Assembly: GCF_964275005.1 (NCBI RefSeq)
Contig: NC_092704.1
Coordinates: 8,432,371 to 8,496,370, forward strand
Direction of reading: 5' to 3'
Length of the DNA stretch: 64,000 nt
Source of the DNA: Diadema setosum
Lineage: Eukaryota; Echinodermata; Echinoidea; Diadematoida; Diadematidae
The notes below the pieces were generated by a model. It was not told where the DNA came from and searched no databases. It was given only the letters and a program-made list of their open reading frames with translations. Every line of letters starts with the position of its first letter. The stretch's first letter is position 1. A program made the position numbers and the translations under genes. Shown here piece after piece: positions 56,612 through 64,000 of the stretch.

Positions 56612-57040
56612 GCATCGACAAACAGTCTGCTTTCAAAATCATTGGAACAGCACAATGCCAATAACTCGTCAGCGGAAATACGGTTTCATATTGCTTGCAT
56701 TTCTATTTTCCTGTATAGTTCCGTTCTTGTACATACATAGTCAGGCATCATCAGTCACGCTGAACATACAGTTTGCAGTGTATTCAAGTTGAAAACAATA
56801 AAATCCCTAATCTGGAGGTTTTAATTTCTGAATACTACATTGATTTTGTATATTTGCCTGACTTCTTGCGGAGGCGCTTAACGATTCATAAGATTAAAAA
56901 CAAAGCTGGCAAGAGTGTGCTAATATGCACTTGTACATGATAGTCTAGAAGGATTTTGGAAAATGTGAATGCAAGAGGTATTTTGATATGCAATTTGAGA
57001 ACTGGACTTTCATATACATTATACTCTGAAATCCCACAAA
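56612..57040. other. Gene-free stretch
   Basis: No gene or repeat structure recognised. Confidence 0.5.
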
Positions 57041-57221
57041 CCAAGGGTCCGTTTCATGAAGCTATCACATAAAAGTCTTCACATAAATCTCAGAATGGCC
57101 AAAGTCGCTCATGTAGCTATGAGAGACTTTCAAAAGAGAAGTAAAATCCATTTCATACAGTCTCTCGTGTGTCTTACTAGCAAAAAGTCTCTCATAAGAC
57201 TTTCATGAAACCGACCCCTGG
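57041..57221. repeat. CCAAGGGTCCGTTTCATGAA fold-back, 181 bp
   Basis: The right end reversed is CCAGGGGTCGGTTTCATGAA. The interior repeats AAAGTCT, CTCATA and GAGACTTT words. Confidence 0.88.
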
Positions 57222-57479
57222 TTCCCAAGCACAATTCTAACAGAAAGACCATCTAATTTTTAAAAATAAACTGGTTTCCAGATCATCACTTTTTTTAACT
57301 ATCCCGATGTATAATATTCGCAATAGACATGCAGCATCAACGACAATAAATATTATCACAATGATAATTTGAAGGGGAGAATTAGCTCACGACATTGATT
57401 AATATACAATACATATCCTTTCCTTGGAACTAGGTTTCATTTGGAAGGATGGTTAGATTCTTTAAGAGAGCAAGTATTC

Positions 57480-58460
57480 AGGAACTTGAACATTTTCACT
57501 TCACCTTTGACCCCGTGGTTCCAATTCTTCAGATAAACACTAACTGTTAACATCCATTTTCAAAACAATACTTAAAGCTATTTTCAAAATAAGGGAAATT
57601 GTGACATTTTAACATTTTCACTCATCCTTATTTGACCCCATGGGCCAAGTATTTCCTCACAGAATAATAATTGTGCAGTAATGCATGTACATACATGTAG
57701 GTCCTACGTTGTTCAAGTCTACGCATTGAATAATCTTCAATGCAGTACGTGTCGAGAAAAAGTGTAATTTCAGCATTAATAGCAGAATCTTAGCATTTTA
57801 ACCTGACCATTGGTCCTTGACCTTCGACTCCATGGCACTGAACTTCCCAAGAGAGTCACTGTGAGGCAATAAATGCATAATCTACTACGTTTCATGAAGA
57901 TACCTACGTAGAGTCACTTCCGAGATACTAGTATGGAGAAAAGGTGAGATTTTAGCATTTTACTTGACCTTTGACCTTTGACCCCATGGCCTCAATCTTT
58001 CTGGTTTACATGTTTTATACGTGTACAATGTACTAAATTTCAAGAAAATACCTGCTGGCATTGAATATGGGAGAAATAATGAAATTTATTTTGAAGAATT
58101 TGATCCTGACCTTTGACCTTTAGCATGTGCACCCACAAGTTGATAGGCACAACTGTGTCCACTCATACATAATGATAAATAGTCAAGTTTCATCAAGATA
58201 CCTCATACGGTTTTTAAGTTACGCTGTCCACAAAATTACCGAGCTCTAGATCTGGGACGCAAACGCTCAGACGACACAGCTTCCCACGTTGAACGATGAA
58301 AAACAGCTGCCTCGTGCATGTGCAAAACACCATCGTAAGCCCAACAGTATGTTCGTGCCGCAGATCTAAAGTTCGCTATTGATTACAGACGGAAGGACGG
58401 ACGGACAACAACCCAAAAACATCATGCCTCTTGCGACACTTTGGCGGAGGTAAAAAAAGA
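57480..58460. repeat. Degenerate repeat with TGACCTTTGACCCCATGG units and GGACGGACGG tail
   Basis: Several diverged units carry CTGACCTTTGACC, CCATGG, TTTCAAGAAGATACCT-like phrases. The block ends CGGAAGGACGGACGGACAAC then TGCGACACTTTGGCGG. It is similar in flavour to 44510-45358. No coding content. Confidence 0.65.
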
Positions 58461-58612
58461 TCACTATTAGAAATGAAGCGTGACCAAAGTGATTTGTCAG
58501 CATGTTTGTATAATTTTCATGTGCACCAAGGACATTGTATACAACATTCCTTTGGTGGTTTGCTCAAAGCTGTGTTCAAAAAACGTCAGGATGTGCTGTG
58601 AATTTATGACGT

Positions 58613-58803
58613 CTGGGGGTGTTTCATAAAGCTGTTCGTAAAGTTACGAACGACTTACGAGCGACTGCAAGTGATCAGTTCTTGTGCTGAATTATTATGG
58701 AAATTCTGATAAATATAGCATAAATATAGCACATCAGAACTGATCACCAGTCGCTCGTAAGCTGTTCGTAACTTTACGAACAGCTTTATGAAACTGGGCC
58801 CTG
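58613..58803. repeat. GTTTCATAAAGCTGTTCG fold-back, 191 bp
   Basis: Left GTTTCATAAAGCTGTTCGTA; right reversed CAGGGCCCAGTTTCATAAAG. Arms pair TTACGAACGACTTACGAGCG with CGCTCGTAAGCTGTTCGTAA. A near-perfect long hairpin. Confidence 0.92.
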
Positions 58804-59309
58804 TACAAACAATAATAAAATGACGAATGCCGAGTGATCAATGACATGGATGGGCGCATGTGCCATTCAGTTGAACTAAACTGTATGTGACAAATAAAAG
58901 AAAACCTGTTTTGTTTCCAAATATCCTTAATCATAAAATCAGTGGCCTATTACGACAACGTCAGTGTCCGATACACGGTACATGGACAGTTAGTATATAC
59001 CCTACTATGGGCTTTGTGTACTTACATGTAACAGTAATGAAATACAGTATGTAGGTACAGAAAAGAAAAAGAAAGCAAGTGAAGAGGGAAGCCAAAAATG
59101 TAAATGGCAGATTGCACAACTAGACTACGTATAATAGAACACTAACGCGTCCACTATTCTCCTTGGATTCGCAGTTACCTGTGTGCTTCCATGTACATAC
59201 AATGATTTAACTTAAACGAACTGTAGTTCATAGCTATGCAGAAGAAAACAAACACCGATTTCAGTTTTAGTTCTTTTTTCCCTTCTCGACTCTGCAAGCG
59301 ACATTAACG

Positions 59310-59380
<71 letters not shown>

Positions 59381-59859
59381 GAGGGGATAAGGGTTGGAAA
59401 TTTCACTGTTGAAAGCGAAATATCGGTCTAGTCTGAGTATGCATTATGTGAATGTGTATAGTATAACACAATGCACTGCTCAGACAGACACGTGCTAGTG
59501 AGTGAAATGGGTGATGGTTTTCTCCACTAGAGTATAGCAACATAGAAAATGTGATCTGACATAACGATACACTTGATATAAGACTTTACAGTTTCCTTTC
59601 GTTCTAAATGAGCATTTTACTTTCTCATCATTTCTGAGCATCGATGGGTCAAAACACCTCAAACAAAGACATAAAAACACAACAGGACTAAATCGACCAG
59701 TAATATCCAAGAACCAAGGACGGCACTGCACCTTTTGTTTTTCCAACATACCACCTATTTCACGTAATATAGAGTACAACTTTGTTATCACAAGTCCGGG
59801 AGGTAACGGTGAATAAGAGCTATGATAGGTGTGCAGCATGGGTATCGGTGTCATCCCAC
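58804..59859. other. 3' flank of SSAT-like gene B
   Basis: Contains (GTT)n at 59308-59380 and a 131-codon minus-strand frame (59495-59890) without recognisable domains, probably chance or 3' UTR. Confidence 0.45.
59308..59380. repeat. (GTT)n trinucleotide microsatellite
   Basis: About 24 uninterrupted units. Confidence 0.95.
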
Positions 59860-60120
59860 AAGACCGACACCCATGAATCATACAGCCCAAGAGTCCTACA
59901 GCCCAAGAGTCCTACAGCCCACGAGTTCAAGCCCATGAGCTGAACAAGCTGACACTACGTAAAAAGCCAATGACACTACGTAAAAACAGCCCACGAGTTC
60001 GACACATAGGCCTACAACACGGGGCCTCGTGAGCCTTGTTTGCTTAGTGTCGAACTCATGGGCTGTACGATTCGCGGGCTGTATAACTCGTAGGCTGTAT
60101 GACTCGTGGGTGTCGGTCTC
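59860..60120. repeat. AGACCGACACCCAYGA fold-back abutting the gene B stop codon
   Basis: Left AAGACCGACACCCATGAATC, right reversed GAGACCGACACCCACGAGTC. The interior repeats TACAGCCCACGAGT words in both orientations. It ends 17 bp from the stop codon of gene B, so it should lie in the 3' UTR. Confidence 0.88.
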
Positions 60121-60136
60121 GTGACGTGCACCCGAA

Positions 60137-60352
60137 TTAGTCCGTGTTAAAGGTGATGCTGACTCCGGGCGGACAGCGAAACTCCGTGTCAGATGCGAAT
60201 CTTTTGAAGGCGTCTACCTCAAGCTGCATGTATTCCCACTGTCTGGTCTCGGACAGATTGGTGGCGCCGATCTTGGAGTAAAATCTCTTGGTGTCATCGT
60301 GCCAGCCCAGGACGTCCCAATTCATCAGTTTCCCGCCGCACGACAGACATTC
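60137..60352 (-). CDS. Gene B coding exon 4 (71 residues and stop)
   Basis: Acceptor CCTCCCCCAAG|GAATGTC, phase 0, TAA at 60137-60139. Identical length to gene A exon 4. Confidence 0.9.
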   Translation of the reverse strand, partial: ECLSCGGKLMNWDVLGWHDDTKRFYSKIGATNLSETRQWEYMQLEVDAFKRFASDTEFRCPPGVSITFNTD

Positions 60353-62662
60353 CTTGGGGGAGGGGAGGATACCAAAATAATATTAGAAGCCATAAAGACA
60401 CGTCATTTTTTTTTCAGTATCTTATTTTTTTTTCAGTATCTTAATTCCCATTTTCTTCATGTAATATGCATGATTCTGTATGATTTGTTTTGTGTGTTTG
60501 TTTGTTTTTGTTGTTTTTTTTTGTTTGTTTTTTGTTGTTCTTTTTAACGTTTCCTATACTATGTATAAAATGTTGTATTTTGTAATTGTATGATTTTTAC
60601 TTCACGGACTCATAGAAGAACAGCCATTGGCTGAAGTGAGTGACCCGTGGTGAAATGAAATAAACTCAAACTCAACTCATGGTTTTAATCCATGAATACA
60701 TACATTATTTTGCATACACAGAGTCTATATTACATACATACATACAGGTACTTTAATGGGCAATCGTTCGTTTACCATTGGTAGCAGTGATTTAAAAAAT
60801 GTTCGCGATATCACATTTGATGGTTATGTGTAGGTCACTTGTATCGGAAAACATCCTGCCATGTACAAATTTTGCAATAAAACCTAAAATATAAGGAGAT
60901 ATCACTATCTTCCTCAATAAACCATAACTGAACACAGTTTAATCTACACATTCTTATTACATGTATAGTACACATTTTGTATATTCAACAATACTTATCA
61001 AAATGTGTACTATACATGTAATAAGAATGTGCTAGATTAAACTGTGTTCAGTTATGTTTATTCGAGGACAGATAGTTATATCTCCTTAATTCAATTTTAA
61101 GTCAAACATTATGTATTGCAAATTTGTACAAATAGTATGAGGAGGATGTTTTCGATACAAGTGACCTACACAAACAAAAGTATCGAAAAAATGTACAATG
61201 TAAACGAACTTTGCTTAAAGTGCGAAAAATGGAGAGACCCACTAAAAAGACAGAGCTTGTAGAATGTGGGCCCCTCTGGAATAATAACATCAATGGAAAG
61301 ATTGATTGAAGCATCATAAATACAAAAGGAGAAAAAAAAAAGAGGAAGAAGTCTGGAAGCCCACTGAGAATTAGATTCACAGATAAATGCACTTACTATC
61401 ATAGACGTGAACAACATGGAACAAGACTAGACAACACAACAACTGCTGGAGAAAAGGGTGTACGGGACAAAATGGGATAGACAAGACTAACAGACGCGAA
61501 CAAACATGGAACAAGACTAGACAACAGAACAACTACTGAAGAAAAGGCTGTACGGGACAAAACGCAATGGAAACGATTAACAACTAGAAGACAAAATAGC
61601 AAACGAAAATGCACATCAGAGACAGCGATCTTCGACAGAAGATTATCATCATTAATCAGATACTGATTCCCATACTTACATTGGCTATTTCTATCCCTAA
61701 CTCACATTTTGGAACTATTTTGAAGCATTGATGGTGGGGTTTTGTTTCACCTGTAAATTATTTCCTCGTTGTGTTTTCATCCACGCAGAAAATTATTGAG
61801 ACCTACGCGGAATAATAACACTGGTCTTCTCTAAGTTTTCTTTCAAACAATTATTTGAAATAAGATGATTTTCATTCTTCTATATTGGTACTCAAACACA
61901 CACATACATTGTATAAGCATCATAAAGCAAACTCACCTTATACATGCTCACATACACAGACACACACAACCAACACACATTTTTTTTTTAATACACGTAC
62001 ATACCATTATGCAGATACACAAAAGGAAACAAATAAACTTATGTACAGAACGTGTATGCAACATAATCATGATATCGCAGTCACATGTACAGTACCTTAC
62101 TGTACCTCATATGTACTTTAAAGGGATGGTACAGTATTGGTGGAGATGAGAATTGAGCTTAAAACTTTTTGCGAGATACCAAGAAAACACTTATGATATA
62201 GTACAGAGCATACCATTTTAAGAGGAATTCAAAGTTTATTTGATGAAAAACGGGTTTGGAATGACTGAAACATCCAAAAACAAAGTAAAACAAAGAGATC
62301 ATAATAAAGCGTGGGTTCCACACTTTATTAGAATCGCTCTTTTTTTGGATATCTCGGCCATTTCAAAACCAATTTTCATCAAATAAACGTTGAATTCTCA
62401 TAGAATTACATGCTCTTTCATATTTCATACGAGGTGTCTCATTATCTCACCAAAAAATGTTAGAAACCAGAAAGTAGGTCTCAACCAAAACTATACAATC
62501 CCTTTAAATCCGTGTATATGGATATAACACAACACATGGAAGCCAGAAGCCAGAAGGGACAACAAGCTGGGTCCTAGGAGGGGGGGGGGGGGAACAGGCT
62601 AACCACCAGCACATAACTCACCTTTGTTATTCCCTTCATCAGAGCCGTCCCTAAACGTGTGC
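60137..62662 (-). CDS. SSAT-like GNAT acetyltransferase gene B (3' two exons; 5' part beyond window)
   Basis: Join of 62622-62662 and 60137-60352 on the minus strand, phases matching gene A exactly (41 and 216 bp). Exon 3 supplies the acetyl-CoA loop TRLGTALMKGITK after a split Gly codon. Exon 4 supplies ECLSCGGKLMNWDVLGWHDD, the catalytic-type Tyr in KRFYSKIGAT and the tail RCPPGVSITFNTD, then TAA. Sequences corresponding to gene A exons 1 and 2 are not in 62.7-64 kb and are expected to the right. Intron 3 is 2.3 kb against 0.6 kb in gene A. It is a tandem paralogue in the same orientation. The substitutions cluster in the C-terminal helix before the tail, while the core is nearly unchanged, so both copies look functional over these exons. 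Confidence 0.85.
60440..60682 (+). mobile_element. Retroelement 3' end with (ACTCAA)n tail
   Basis: The segment ends GGTGAAATGAAATAAACTCAAACTCAAC, an AATAAA followed by a short tandem tail, typical of some LINE 3' termini. No coding part remains. It lies in intron 3 of gene B, opposite in orientation to the gene. Confidence 0.45.
60827..61172. repeat. Long near-perfect inverted repeat, 346 bp
   Basis: Outer ends TGTGTAGGTCACTTGTATCG / CGATACAAGTGACCTACACA. The inner arms AACTGAACACAGTTTAATCT...and TATTACATGTATAGTACACA are almost identical over about 55 bp around a short loop at 60980-60998. Related to the repeats at 4930 and 20755. Confidence 0.9.
61405..61575. repeat. Direct duplication, about 90-bp unit
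   Basis: ACATGGAACAAGACTAGACA and GGTGTACGGGACAAAA/GGCTGTACGGGACAAAA occur twice, about 90 bp apart. Frames across it are shadows. Confidence 0.85.
61677..61768 (+). repeat. Fragment of the 4930/20755 repeat family
   Basis: TTTCTATCCCTAACTCACAT, GAACTATTTTGAAGCA and GTTTTGTTTCACCTGTAAAT match the other copies. It is separated from the hairpin at 60827 by about 500 bp of other DNA. Confidence 0.65.
62117..62508. repeat. TTTAAAGGGATGGTACAGT fold-back MITE, 392 bp
   Basis: The left end TTTAAAGGGATGGTACAGTA mirrors the right end CTATACAATCCCTTTAAA. The internal pair CTTTATTAGAATCGCT / GATCATAATAAAGCG and the ATATCTCGGCCATTTC word are family marks. It lies in intron 3 of gene B. Confidence 0.88.
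62622..62662 (-). CDS. Gene B coding exon 3 (41 bp, acetyl-CoA loop)
   Basis: Acceptor TTGTTGCAG|GCACAC and donor ACAAAG|GTGAGT. It encodes TRLGTALMKGITK; 11 of 13 residues match gene A. Confidence 0.88.
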
Positions 62663-63411
62663 CTGCAACAACAACAGCAACAACAACAAAACGAGTCACA
62701 TGTAGGAGAGTGAAAGGTCATTTCAAAGATATCCTTTAGTCTCATTTGAAAAAAAAAAAAATGGGAACATTGGAACAGGGAAGTCCGTGGAATGAGATCC
62801 ATTTCCGTGATTATGAAATAAGTGCTATATCTCACAGTTTCTACTGCAAACGTAGAATTCAGAGGACATAAACCGTGTGTGCGTGCGTGTGTGTGCATGT
62901 GTGTGAGTTGTTTCGCTGATATTGTTTTTTGTGTAATGTTCTTAAAAACAATGATATCGATTCAGACCATCTATGCTAATCATTGCTAATGATATGAACT
63001 CAATCACCTCACTCAATTTTTACTATTGGTTTTCACATTAATCTTATTTTGACTGGGCTATTTGAGACCAACATTTTCACGAGAGGATGGTGTGGTCAAT
63101 TTGACCCCCTCCCCATCCCAAGATCTCGTAGACCGATCGTCCGATTCACGGAAATTTTGCGCGGAGGTACACGGAAGTATTAGCGACGCAGTCATGTTTT
63201 CATATAAAAAACGATCAAAAGTATATATACATGTATGTAGATTATGTGCATATTAATTACCAAAGTATGATCATTCATTCATTTTTTTTTTTGAGAAAAA
63301 AAAAAAGTAAAAACTTAAGCAGTTTATTGAAGATTCATTGACTCCCCTTTTCAGCATGGAGCGATGTATAAAATACAAACCAGAGAATATTATTAGCAAT
63401 ATATCGGATCT

Positions 63412-63528
63412 AGTGCAATTACCCCCTGAGCAATAACCCCGGACCCTTCCCCTGGCCCTAAACCTAACCCTAATCTTTACTCTAACCTTACCACCAACTA
63501 GTATTTAGCAAGGGGGTAATTGCTCTGA
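63412..63528. repeat. GCAATTACCCCCT fold-back with telomere-like core
   Basis: Left GCAATTACCCCCTGAGCAAT; right AAGGGGGTAATTGCTC. The core has CCTAAACCTAACCCTAATC, degenerate CCCTAA repeats. A short MITE-like element, not a telomere. Confidence 0.7.
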
Positions 63529-63958
63529 TACGGTATATCAAGTATAGTATTTTCAGTATCGTGTTTGATTTTCTTATGTACCGGATCATATTCTTTTGTT
63601 TCAATTTCTTTTGTATTATATTGTTTTATGTTTTGTGATATCTTGACAATGACATTGGATATGACAACCACAAAGACGATGCAAAATTATTGATATACAA
63701 TTGTATTATGAAATTGTTTTTTTTTTCCAAAAATTGTATCGTGTTTATTCCATAATACACACACTTATGGAAAAGTCACTATTTTTGGATTATCTTTAGC
63801 CCTTGATCATCATGTTACCTTCTAATCCTCGATCGGATCTTTAAAAATTTAGTAAAAAAATTTGCGCAAGGCTTAAAAGAAAAAAGTAAAGATACCATAA
63901 CTTTAAGTGTCGCGGTTCCGGCATTGTCCGGTGAAGTCGCAAAATTACGACGGAGCCG

Positions 63959-63985
63959 GGGGGGGGGGGGGGGGGGGGGGGGGGG
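63959..63985. repeat. Poly(G) run
   Basis: About 27 G in a row near the window end. Confidence 0.9.
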
Positions 63986-64000
63986 CAAATTTCAATCCCC

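Larger units (their letters stand above)
62663..64000 (-). other. Intron 2 of gene B (partial)
   Basis: Opens leftwards into the exon 3 acceptor. Holds a CA/GC-rich run at 62875-62905, a small fold-back at 63412-63528 and a G-run at 63959-63985. No exon 2 recognised. Confidence 0.45.

Noticed and set aside
59495..59890. 131-codon minus-strand ORF
   Set aside because: No domain, low-complexity neighbours, partly inside a fold-back; more likely 3' UTR or flank of gene B.
63470..63510. Telomere-like CCCTAA words
   Set aside because: Short and degenerate, and inside a small inverted-repeat element; not a chromosome end.
63959..63985. 27-base G run near the window edge
   Set aside because: Simple homopolymer; could be an assembly length error and carries no interpretable signal.

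Overview
The window is animal nuclear DNA: AT-rich, gene-poor, with GT-AG introns and packed with short inverted-repeat elements. The repeat repertoire (TTAA-flanked hairpins, TTTAAAGGGATGGT-type elements, GGCGTAGCCAGG-ended elements, reads such as 'tgacctttgaccccatg') and the gene content suggest a marine invertebrate deuterostome, most likely an echinoderm. That assignment is inference from sequence texture, not a database match.

Three minus-strand gene loci can be supported. (1) At 26.8-27.2 kb there is a GC-richer 5' region with a first coding exon. It encodes a signal peptide and ends in a strong GTGAGT donor. The rest of the gene should lie to the left, but I could not identify its later exons in 1-26.8 kb. 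(2) At 40451-51354 lies a complete four-coding-exon gene of the spermidine/spermine N1-acetyltransferase (SSAT, diamine acetyltransferase) type in the GNAT superfamily. It predicts 196 residues, and all splice phases match. (3) At 60137-62662 are the last two exons of a tandem paralogue with identical exon lengths and phases; its first exons lie beyond the right edge. Compared with human SSAT, the complete copy lacks the acidic pair equivalent to Glu92/Asp93 and has Arg at the third position after the acetyl-CoA-loop Arg, where Gly is expected. The change at that Gly is shared by both copies, so these look like a diverged GNAT subfamily rather than ordinary polyamine acetyltransferases.

Layout: 1-26.8 kb is gene-poor, probably the intron and flank of gene 1, with about fifteen fold-back elements and microsatellites. 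27-40 kb is intergenic and holds an 0.8 kb fold-back, a 3.1 kb composite element with an array of about 273-bp hairpin units (35.1-38.2 kb), and a 1.2 kb fold-back. 40.4-51.4 kb is SSAT-like gene A, whose 7.6 kb intron 2 carries a tRNA-derived SINE, several fold-backs, a 155-bp tandem array and a palindromic satellite-like block. 51.4-60.1 kb is intergenic, with a Penelope-like GIY-YIG retroelement fragment in twin-primed (5'-inverted) arrangement and a bipolar tandem/inverted array at 53.4-54.9 kb. 60.1-64 kb is the 3' part of gene B.

The most unusual structural theme is a class of fold-back elements, each built from many copies of its own short word in both orientations. Many share a terminal GG-CC-GTTTCA/CACA-like signature. 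No prokaryotic features, CRISPR arrays, rRNA genes or intact autonomous transposons were seen.
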